Shown in pieces: positions 43,559 to 51,915 of a stretch of DNA of 64,000 nt. Each line of letters starts with the position of its first letter. The first letter of the stretch is position 1. A program made the position numbers and the translations under genes. The notes below the pieces were generated by a model. The model saw only the letters and a program-made list of their open reading frames with translations, was not told where the DNA came from and did no database searches. This DNA comes from Flavobacteriaceae bacterium UBA3591 (GTDB lineage Bacteria > Bacteroidota > Bacteroidia > Flavobacteriales > Flavobacteriaceae): NCBI GenBank assembly GCA_002375695.1, contig DFMO01000006.1:1-64000 (forward strand). Direction: 5' to 3'.

Positions 43559-46500
43559 TTGCTGCTTATTCTTTTGGTGATTATTTTTTCAATTCCGTCT
43601 GTACAAACTATCGTTGCCAAAAAGGTAACTAAAAGCATTAACGAAACTTATGGCACGCAAATACAATTAGACCGTTTAGGGTTAAACTGGAAAGGACAAA
43701 TAGACGTGAGAGAGGTTTATATTGCCGATCATCACAACGATACACTTATCTACAGCCAAGAGGTACAGGCCAATATTGTAAGTTTTAAAAGCTTAATAAA
43801 AGGAAACTTGGGTTTTGGCTCTATTTTTCTCGATAAAGCCAAGCTAAACGTGAAAATTTATAAAGGTGAAGAAACCGACAATCTTTCAATTTTTGCTAAA
43901 AAGTTTGATACGGGTAAAAAAAATACAACTCCATTTTCATTGTACGGTGAAAGTATAGAATTGAATAATAGCACCGTAAAAATTATTAACGAAAACTTAG
44001 TCACCCCCACAGTTTTTAATTTAGACAATGTAAACATTGTGGCAAACAATCTTGATGTTTACGGGCCCGAAGTTAAAGTTAATATTGAAAAACTTGCTTT
44101 AAATGCAGCGCGAGGCTTTTCAATTGAAGCTATGCAAGCAAATTTTGAATATACCGAAACGTACATTAATCTCGATAATTTATATTTAAAAACAAACGAA
44201 TCTGAAATTAATGGAAGCGTCAATTTAGATTACGCTAAGAATGGAATGTCAGATTTTATAAATGATGTAATAATTACTGCCGACTTAAATAATTCGAAAA
44301 TTGCCACCAACGATTTAAACGGGTTTTACAATGAATTTGGTAAAAATCAAATTATAAATTTAGATGTTGTTTTAAAAGGAACCTTAAACAATTTTACAGC
44401 CACCAACGCCCAGTTTTCAACAGGCGATACACGAATACAGGGCGATTATAAATTTGCAAATGTCTTTGACAAACAAGGTAATTACGAAATTGTTGGAACT
44501 AATCATACAATTGCATCAAACTACTACGATTTAAGGCGTTTTATGCCTCGTGTTATAGGAAATATAATTCCTGTAGAATTAAAGGAATTAAAAAACTTTA
44601 ACCTTAGCGGAAATACTTCAATTATAGGCGATGAGTTAAACAGTAATAGTGTTTTAAAAACTAGTATTGGTGCGGCCAAAATCGATTTACAAGTCGGAAA
44701 TATTACAAACATCGACTACGCTTACTACAAAGGAAATGTAAATCTCGAAAACTTTAATATTGGCAAAATTGCAAATACTTCGTCTTTAGGGACAATAACG
44801 GCAAATCTAGACTTTGATGGACGCGGTTTTGATAAAAATACAGTAAATACCGAACTTTCAGGGACGGTTTCTTCATTTAATTTTGAAGGTTATAACTACC
44901 AAAACATAGTTGTATCTGGAAACCTTAAAAACCCACTTTTTAATGGCGAATTAACCATAGACGACCCCAATTTAAAATTAGACTTTAAAGGGCTTATCGA
45001 CGCTTCAAACGACACGAATCAATTAGATTTTGAAGCCAATGTAGAATTTGCCGAACTCAACCAACTAAATTTGATAAAACGCGATAGTATTGCCGTTTTT
45101 ACAGGTAATGTAGTGGTTGATATGGAGGGGAAAACCATAGACGATGTTGTGGGTACCGTAAATTTTAACCAAACATTTTACCAAAGCGAACGCGATTATT
45201 ATTATTTCGACGATTTTAATATTACTTCTAGTTTTAACGGCCCAGTAAGAACTATTGAAATAAACTCGCCCGATATTATTAATGGTAAAATTGTAGGTGA
45301 ATTTTTAATTGAAGATATTCCAAATTTATTCCAAAACGGGGTTGCGAGTATCTACGCCAATTACATTCCGCAGGAGGTAACAACAAACCAATATATAGAT
45401 TATGAATTTGTAGTTTACAATAAAATTATCGACGTTTTTATTCCGCAAATCAAGCTGGGAGATAATACACGTGTAAAAGGATCGGTGTCTTCAGATCAAT
45501 CAAAGTTTGAACTCGATTTTAGGTCTCCCGAAATCCTTTTGTTCGATAATTACATAGGTAAACTAAACATTCAGATGGATAATGATAACCCGCTGTATAA
45601 CACGTATATAGCTGCAGATTCTGTTTATACTGGGTTTTACAATTTAAAAAATATAAACGTCATTAATAAAACTTTGAATGACACTATGTATGTGCGCTCA
45701 GAATTTGCTGGCGGACCCAAAAAAGAAGATCTTTTTAATCTTTCACTTTACCACACAATTAACCCTGCGGGGAAATCGGTTATCGGGGTAAAAAAATCGG
45801 ATATTACTTATAAAGGAAATGTTTGGTATTTAAACAAGGATAATAACAGGTTAAACAAAGTTACTTTTGACGATAACTTTAGAGAAGTGCGTATTGATTC
45901 CTTGGTTTTAAGGCATAATGACGAGTTAATTCAAATGGCTGGGGTGCTTCGCGATTCTACCTATAAAGATATTAAAGTGCGTTTTAACGATGTAAATATT
46001 GGCAATATTACCCCAGAAATTGATAGCCTTCAGTTAAAAGGAAATGTAAACGGTAAGTTCGATTTTCTTCAGAAAAACGGGGCTTTTTATCCAAATAGTT
46101 CGGTAACTATTGACGATGTAGTGATAAATCAAGTGCCCTTTGGTGACTTAACATTAGACATTAACGGGAATAAAGATTTAACCAAATACCAAATCAATTC
46201 AACCTTAATAAACAACGATGTAAAATCTATTAATGCCGTGGGCGAAATAGATGTATCGCCGCGCAACCCGCAAATACAACTTAATGTAGATTTAAACCAG
46301 TTTAACATGAAGGCTTTTGATCCTTTTGGGGCCGATGTAATTTCAGACATTCGCGGATTTATTACAGGAAACGCACGAATATCTGGAAATTATAAATCGC
46401 CAGATATTTTAGGCCGATTTACTTTGGAGGAAAGTGGTTTAAATATACCCTATTTAAATACCGATTTCAATATAGAAAACAACACTCAAATTGTTGTAAC

Positions 46501-47950
46501 CAAAAATAGAATTGAAGTAGACCGCACAAATATTACCGACACCAAATTTGGAACCAAGGGTATTTTATATGGCTATGCAGCTCACAGCAATTTTGATAAG
46601 TGGGAAATGAACCTGCATATTGAAGCCCCCGAGAAATTAGTGGCCTTAAATACTCCGCCAGAAGAAGACGCGCTTTATTACGGTACTGCATTTATTAGCG
46701 GAAGAGCCCATATTTTAGGCCCCATAGACGAGTTGGTAATTAATGTAGACGCCACCACCGAAGAAGGAACAACATTCAAAATTCCAATAAGTGATACCGA
46801 ATCTATTGGTGACGATTCTTTTGTATATTTTTTATCTCCCAAAGAGAAGGAGGCACGAATGAATGGTGAAACAGTTATCACTAATAATGTAAAAGGATTA
46901 TCGCTTAATTTTGAATTGGATATAAATAAAAACGCCGAGGTTGAAGTAGTTGTAGACCAAGAAAACAACTCAACTTTAAAAGGAAGAGGTGCTGGTATTT
47001 TGCTGATTGAAATAAATACCAACGGCAAATTTCAGATGTATGGAGATTTTCAAGTTTACGAAGGTGAATACGATTTTAGATACGGCGGAATTATTCAAAG
47101 AGATATTGGCGTTGTACCCGGTGGAAATATTACGTGGGATGGTGCACCCGAACGAGCCAATTTAGATTTAAGTGCGGTGTATAAAACGCAGGCAAATCCT
47201 TCGGTTTTATTAGATAATCCGGCTATTAATACTAAAATTCCGGTGGAAGTTTATGTAGATTTAAATGGCGAATTGGCTCAGCCCGAATTAAGTTTTAATA
47301 TCGATTTTCCGCGTGTTAGCTCCACATTAAAAAGTGAGCTGCAATACAAGCTTCAAAACCAAGAACAAATGCAAAACCAAGCTTTGTTTTTATTGGCTTC
47401 AAATTCGTTTGTAAGCGATAACTATGCGGGTAGCAATGCCCTTACAGGTACAGTGGCCGATAGAGTTTCGGGGCTGGTGAACAACCTATTTGCCGATGAA
47501 GATGGAAAGTTTAGGGTAGGTTTAGATTATTCTATAGGGCAGCGTACGCCAAACCAAGAAACTGCAGACCGTTTTGGTATTAATTTTTCAACTCAACTAA
47601 ACGAAAGAATTATTATTAATGGAAAAGTAGGAGTGCCGGTAGGGGGAGCCAATGAAACATCGGTTGCAGGCGATATTGAAGTGCAGTGGTTAATAAATGA
47701 AGACGGAAGCTTGCGTATGAAGTTTTTTAACCGTCAAGCCGACTTACAATTTATTGGAGAAGATCAAATTTTTGAACAAGGAACCGGTATTTCGTATTCG
47801 GTAGATTTTAATACTTTTAACGAATTATACCGCAAACTTTTTAATAAAAAAGAAACGGAAGACCCAGTGTTACCAGTGGTTCCAGATGATAATAGTTTTC
47901 CTGAAAATTATAATGAGCAGGGCGTTATTGATGAGGAAGACGGAGAGTAG
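43559..47950 (+). CDS. tamB: Translocation/assembly module TamB-like protein (DUF490)
   Basis: The protein (1463 residues from TTG 43559) has one N-terminal membrane anchor (LLLILLVIIFSIPSVQTIV) and then a very long beta-rich body with AsmA-like repeats. The C-terminal DUF490/TamB domain (about 1060-1420) contains GRGAGILLIEINTNGKFQMYG, YDFRYGGIIQRD and LLASNSFVSD. TamB-type proteins bridge the envelope and move lipid or help insert outer membrane proteins. The start is uncertain: the frame is open from 43505 and adds a basic stretch (KRIKKLRK) before the anchor, yet contains no ATG, GTG or TTG. The 3' end overlaps the endonuclease gene by 26 bases. Confidence 0.9.
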   Translation: MLLILLVIIFSIPSVQTIVAKKVTKSINETYGTQIQLDRLGLNWKGQIDVREVYIADHHNDTLIYSQEVQANIVSFKSLIKGNLGFGSIFLDKAKLNVKIYKGEETDNLSIFAKKFDTGKKNTTPFSLYGESIELNNSTVKIINENLVTPTVFNLDNVNIVANNLDVYGPEVKVNIEKLALNAARGFSIEAMQANFEYTETYINLDNLYLKTNESEINGSVNLDYAKNGMSDFINDVIITADLNNSKIATNDLNGFYNEFGKNQIINLDVVLKGTLNNFTATNAQFSTGDTRIQGDYKFANVFDKQGNYEIVGTNHTIASNYYDLRRFMPRVIGNIIPVELKELKNFNLSGNTSIIGDELNSNSVLKTSIGAAKIDLQVGNITNIDYAYYKGNVNLENFNIGKIANTSSLGTITANLDFDGRGFDKNTVNTELSGTVSSFNFEGYNYQNIVVSGNLKNPLFNGELTIDDPNLKLDFKGLIDASNDTNQLDFEANVEFAELNQLNLIKRDSIAVFTGNVVVDMEGKTIDDVVGTVNFNQTFYQSERDYYYFDDFNITSSFNGPVRTIEINSPDIINGKIVGEFLIEDIPNLFQNGVASIYANYIPQEVTTNQYIDYEFVVYNKIIDVFIPQIKLGDNTRVKGSVSSDQSKFELDFRSPEILLFDNYIGKLNIQMDNDNPLYNTYIAADSVYTGFYNLKNINVINKTLNDTMYVRSEFAGGPKKEDLFNLSLYHTINPAGKSVIGVKKSDITYKGNVWYLNKDNNRLNKVTFDDNFREVRIDSLVLRHNDELIQMAGVLRDSTYKDIKVRFNDVNIGNITPEIDSLQLKGNVNGKFDFLQKNGAFYPNSSVTIDDVVINQVPFGDLTLDINGNKDLTKYQINSTLINNDVKSINAVGEIDVSPRNPQIQLNVDLNQFNMKAFDPFGADVISDIRGFITGNARISGNYKSPDILGRFTLEESGLNIPYLNTDFNIENNTQIVVTKNRIEVDRTNITDTKFGTKGILYGYAAHSNFDKWEMNLHIEAPEKLVALNTPPEEDALYYGTAFISGRAHILGPIDELVINVDATTEEGTTFKIPISDTESIGDDSFVYFLSPKEKEARMNGETVITNNVKGLSLNFELDINKNAEVEVVVDQENNSTLKGRGAGILLIEINTNGKFQMYGDFQVYEGEYDFRYGGIIQRDIGVVPGGNITWDGAPERANLDLSAVYKTQANPSVLLDNPAINTKIPVEVYVDLNGELAQPELSFNIDFPRVSSTLKSELQYKLQNQEQMQNQALFLLASNSFVSDNYAGSNALTGTVADRVSGLVNNLFADEDGKFRVGLDYSIGQRTPNQETADRFGINFSTQLNERIIINGKVGVPVGGANETSVAGDIEVQWLINEDGSLRMKFFNRQADLQFIGEDQIFEQGTGISYSVDFNTFNELYRKLFNKKETEDPVLPVVPDDNSFPENYNEQGVIDEEDGE

Positions 47951-48758
47951 TGTCTGCGTTATTTCCATATAACCTAAAAGCTAAAGTTTGGTCTAACACA
48001 AACGGGTTTGCCTTACCCGATTGGTGTTTTGCAATAAGCTTAGTGCGTTTTAATTCTAGTGAATCTACTGGGTCTTGTTTGTGCCACGCTAATAATGTTT
48101 CGCGCTGTATTTCAAAAAACGTCTCGTCGGCTGTAATAGCTTCTTCTTTGTACATCGTGTAGAAATAGAATACCGCTCGCGCTACATTTCCTTTAAAATT
48201 ATCCTGAGGCTCAAATGTGTTTTTTCCTTTTTTTGCACAAGACGTTTTATAATTTACTGGTTTACTTTTTAGCTTCTTTGAACTGCTGAACCAAACGTTG
48301 CATTTTTCTTCTAAAACATTGCCAAAGGGATGATTATACCTCGAAATATTTACACCCAAACGCACCGGAAATAAGTGATGCATATCGCTTTTTGCATTGC
48401 CTTTGGCAGCACCTTTGCTTTTGGGATAGCTATGTTCTGTAATTATACTATTAAAAACATTGAGCTTCATTAATTTAAAAACTGGGTTTTCTGCACTTTG
48501 CGAAAGCGGCAGTTTAAAGCCCGTGTACATACAACTTACAGTGTCGTTAATATTGTAAATTTTGGTATATAAAACCGCTCGTGCCTCGTCGTAATTTAAA
48601 ACCTGTTCCGGTTTATAATTTTTGACCAAATCTTTAATTGAGATTGTGTCGTATTTGCCATTAGCTTGTCCGTACAACGGAAGCTTTACAAACAGTCCAA
48701 AGCACAACAGTAGCGCAAAAAGGGTAATAGATTTATAGGTTCGGATATCGTTTTTCAA
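47925..48758 (-). CDS. Exported endonuclease I family nuclease
   Basis: The 277-residue protein has a signal peptide (about 1-31, SITLFALLLCFGLFVKLPLYG). The EndA/NucM-type beta-beta-alpha metal domain shows SDMHHLFPVR (H127/H128), RYNHPFGN, EPQDNFKGNVARAVFYFYTMY (metal-binding Asn) and the closing WHKQDPVDSLELKRTKLIAKHQSGKANPFV. Members degrade DNA and RNA outside the cytoplasm. It starts 9 bases after the PLD-like lipoprotein gene, so the two are a unit, and its 3' end runs 26 bases into tamB on the opposite strand. Confidence 0.92.
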   Translation of the reverse strand: MKNDIRTYKSITLFALLLCFGLFVKLPLYGQANGKYDTISIKDLVKNYKPEQVLNYDEARAVLYTKIYNINDTVSCMYTGFKLPLSQSAENPVFKLMKLNVFNSIITEHSYPKSKGAAKGNAKSDMHHLFPVRLGVNISRYNHPFGNVLEEKCNVWFSSSKKLKSKPVNYKTSCAKKGKNTFEPQDNFKGNVARAVFYFYTMYKEEAITADETFFEIQRETLLAWHKQDPVDSLELKRTKLIAKHQSGKANPFVLDQTLAFRLYGNNADTTLRLPHQ

Positions 48759-48767
48759 ATTATAAAC

Positions 48768-51233
48768 TTAAAATACTTTTAAAAGTGCGTCCAATTTTGA
48801 TGGCCCTTCTAATTTTTTCTTTTTGAGGCTCTTTTTCATTTCGAAAGTAACCCGATCTAAGGTTGCATAAAATTGATTCACAAAAAACTGAAGTTCTTCC
48901 TTTCTATTTGTCATAGATTCTCGCTCGTTTACTGAGTACCTTTGCAATAATGCTTCAATGTCTTTTTGTTCTTGCGCTCTAAGTTGTTTAGTATCTTTAA
49001 ATGAAATATTCTGCTTAGCGTCCACGACAATATTTTTTGCTTCTAATTCTTTAAAAAGTTGTTTGTACGCCGTTACTAATTCTGGTGCATCTTTAATGAA
49101 AACTCCATTATTTGTATCCATCATATAGCTTCTAAACTCAGCATTGGCAGAGCCTATGTAAATATCATCATTAAAAATCATCACTTTTGAATGAAGCGAA
49201 AATGAACCTACATTTTTAACGTTTGTTTCGGTACTAAAATTGTCTAAAACTTCTTGTGTAAGTCGTTCTTTATTGTATTCATAATATTTAAATCTGTTAC
49301 TTTCAAATTCTTTATTGTGTTGAAGCAGGTATTGCATTTGCCGGCGCCCAATGAAATTGATAGGCGTTAAATCTGTTGTGGCTATAGAATTTGTATATAT
49401 TTTAAGTGTAACATTGGGACAGATTTTATCATTCATAAGCTTATTCATTTGATGAACAACATTTTCGGTGGGTGAAAAATAGCCTTGGTGAATAATAACT
49501 TCTACAGGTTTTTTGGTTTGATTACTCTCGGCACACGCGGCTTGAAAAGCATCTTCCCAAACTTTTTGAATCATTTTTCCGTGCTCAATTTCTTTTCCGT
49601 GTTCCGAGCCAAATTTTCGACCTTTAAAATTTCCGCGGTTAGCAATAGTTAAATTATACGGCACATTTTGAACGTAATACGTTGCTTGATTTTTGGCAGC
49701 AATAGTATTAACGGTGTGTAAAGTATTGCTGAAATTAACGTTTTGTACATATCCGTTTTGAGAATCAAAAAGCGTCTTTAAGCTCGTCCAATCTTTTTGG
49801 GTTGTAGTTTTGTTTAAATAATTTTCACGATAGGATTTTAAGTATTTTTTGTAGGTGGCGGCCCATTCGTTTTGCTTTTCGGTGACCAAAGCTTCGGTTC
49901 CAGAATTTAGTAGTTGCATAAATATTTGAAGCGTACAGCTTTGTTTTGCTAAATCGTTTACGTTTTTAGGGCAGGTTTCGGATGCCATTTCGGTAGCCTT
50001 GTTAATTAGGTACAAAAAGCCAATTGGCGCGTGTTTTTCAATTTCTGAAGTAGTTGCTACCATTTTTGAATAATTCCAAAGCTCGTCATAACTATCTTTT
50101 AAAATTTCACCTCCTTTCTCATCTAATTGCAAATACACATCGGTATCCATAAAAATGTATTTCTTTTCCAAATTATTTGGGTGCATATGGTATGCATTTG
50201 CAATATTTCTCCCGCCTAATTGCGCAAAATCTTTGTCGGCTAAAATTAATTTATGATGTGCGTAGTCTGTAACGTAATCTATTTCTTTATTTGTCATGAA
50301 AGCACTGTTATCAACGTCTTTTAGTGAAAATGGCAACACGGTTTCTAAGCCGTTTAAAAAAGGTTTTAATTGGTCGCCATAGAATAATCCAATAATAGAA
50401 AGTTGAATTTTCGCTTGAATTTTTTGTGCGTTACTCCCTGTTTTGGCTGTCCAGTAGAGCTTCATTACTTTCTTTAAATTTTCTTTCACATCTTCGGAAA
50501 GAGCAGGGGTTTTACCGCTATTTTCTGTTAATGCTTGTAAATCTCTGGCATAGCCTAATTGTGTTGCAAATAATAGCCCGTTGGGGTCTTTGGAATAAAA
50601 CCCTGCTAAAAAGATCTTTGCTTCTAAACTCAATTCATCTTCGGCATTCTTTGGTGCCAAACCCGTATATTTTTTAAGATAATTAGCTTTTTCTTCGGCA
50701 CAGTTTAATGTACTTTCTGGTACTTCTGTTTTATCTTCGGCACAACCAATGGTCATAAATTCGGCAAATTTTAGTACCGAAATAGCCGGACGATTATAAA
50801 ACCGAACTTCTATTTGCTGAATCCCGTTAGGTTGCTGATTTTCCAACCACCGGAAGAAATCGAGATTTTTGTAATTCCAGTGATAATCTATAAGTAGGCT
50901 TATTTTAAAATCTTTGTTTTTCTTTATTTTTTCTAACAATGCGTGGGTTAAATACGAAGTTGTTTCATCTAAGTCAAAAATGTAATATATGAGCCTAAGT
51001 TCTTTTTCTGCATTATTAATAATGTCAATTTTTGAGGCAAATGCAAGGTCGTTATCTTTTAAAACGAAAGCTCTTTTGGCCGTAAAAGCGCTTCCCAAAA
51101 GATAATCTGGAGTTGTTGCTAATGGTGAATTTACAAGCAGCTTTGGGCCACATCCTAAAAGAGAAAAAGCTAGTAGCAGTATAAAAATTAATCTACGATT
51201 TAAAGCTGGTGATAGTAATAAAAACAGTTGCAT
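48768..51233 (-). CDS. Phospholipase D-like lipoprotein
   Basis: The 821-residue protein has a lipoprotein signal with acylated C28 (FSLLGC). It carries two HKD motifs: H326, K328 and D333 (AHHKLILADKDFAQLGGRN) and a second near 680 (SLHSKVMIFNDDIYIGSANAEFRS). Two intact HKDs make one active site, as in phospholipase D and cardiolipin synthase. An insert of about 175 residues between the first strand (about 70-160) and HKD1, and a further 340 residues before HKD2, are much longer than in cardiolipin synthase. The activity could be phospholipid or nucleic acid hydrolysis. It is first in the unit with the endonuclease. Confidence 0.82.
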   Translation of the reverse strand: MQLFLLLSPALNRRLIFILLLAFSLLGCGPKLLVNSPLATTPDYLLGSAFTAKRAFVLKDNDLAFASKIDIINNAEKELRLIYYIFDLDETTSYLTHALLEKIKKNKDFKISLLIDYHWNYKNLDFFRWLENQQPNGIQQIEVRFYNRPAISVLKFAEFMTIGCAEDKTEVPESTLNCAEEKANYLKKYTGLAPKNAEDELSLEAKIFLAGFYSKDPNGLLFATQLGYARDLQALTENSGKTPALSEDVKENLKKVMKLYWTAKTGSNAQKIQAKIQLSIIGLFYGDQLKPFLNGLETVLPFSLKDVDNSAFMTNKEIDYVTDYAHHKLILADKDFAQLGGRNIANAYHMHPNNLEKKYIFMDTDVYLQLDEKGGEILKDSYDELWNYSKMVATTSEIEKHAPIGFLYLINKATEMASETCPKNVNDLAKQSCTLQIFMQLLNSGTEALVTEKQNEWAATYKKYLKSYRENYLNKTTTQKDWTSLKTLFDSQNGYVQNVNFSNTLHTVNTIAAKNQATYYVQNVPYNLTIANRGNFKGRKFGSEHGKEIEHGKMIQKVWEDAFQAACAESNQTKKPVEVIIHQGYFSPTENVVHQMNKLMNDKICPNVTLKIYTNSIATTDLTPINFIGRRQMQYLLQHNKEFESNRFKYYEYNKERLTQEVLDNFSTETNVKNVGSFSLHSKVMIFNDDIYIGSANAEFRSYMMDTNNGVFIKDAPELVTAYKQLFKELEAKNIVVDAKQNISFKDTKQLRAQEQKDIEALLQRYSVNERESMTNRKEELQFFVNQFYATLDRVTFEMKKSLKKKKLEGPSKLDALLKVF

Positions 51234-51497
51234 AGTATGTATTAATAAATTGATAAACGTAGGTTTAACAGTTATTGAAATACAAATGCAACTATGTTAA
51301 AATGTATTAAACACACATTTTTTTATGCAGAATTGAATACCTCAAACTATGTAGAAAATGGGTTACTCAAATATAGTTAAATCGTGTTGGATTTAAGTTT
51401 TTTTAATTCGGAAAAACAATCCCACTTCCAGCTTTACCTTGTTTACAGTCAGTTTGTTAAGGAGCGAGAAAGGGTGTGTAGCAAGAAATTGTTGCTC

Positions 51498-51878
51498 TTA
51501 AAGTGAAGCTATCACTGAGATTTCGACATTAACAAATTTTGGTAGGTTTGCAACTTCAACAGTTTCGCGGGCGGGAGCTGTTGCTTCATTAAAGTAAGTT
51601 GCATACACTTCGTTAATTGCACCAAAATTGTTCATGTCACTAATAAAAATACTCGATTTTATTACATTTTCAAAAGTCATTCCGGCTTCGGTTAAAATGG
51701 CTTTTAAGTTTTCCATGACTAATTTTGTTTCCTTTTTAATATCTTCGGTAACAAGATTGCCCGTTTTTGGATCCATAGCAATTTGTCCCGAAGTATACAA
51801 CATATTGCCGTTTAAAACCGCTTGGTTATAAGGTCCAATTGGTGCAGGAGCATTTTTGGTAGTTATAATAGTTTTCAT
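51498..51878 (-). CDS. RidA family (YjgF/Rid) deaminase
   Basis: The 126-residue protein shows RidA motifs KNAPAPIGPYNQAVLNG, MLYTSGQIAMDP and FVNVEISVIASL. Arg in APARETVEVANLP is the substrate-binding residue of active RidA. It hydrolyses reactive enamine/imine intermediates from PLP enzymes to keto acids and ammonia. It follows lptD by 37 bases on the same strand, an arrangement I believe recurs in Bacteroidota though the reason is not known. Length fits the family. Confidence 0.94.
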   Translation of the reverse strand: MKTIITTKNAPAPIGPYNQAVLNGNMLYTSGQIAMDPKTGNLVTEDIKKETKLVMENLKAILTEAGMTFENVIKSSIFISDMNNFGAINEVYATYFNEATAPARETVEVANLPKFVNVEISVIASL

Positions 51879-51915
51879 AATAGTAGATTAAAATGTATGT
51901 AAAACTTAGTTGCTT

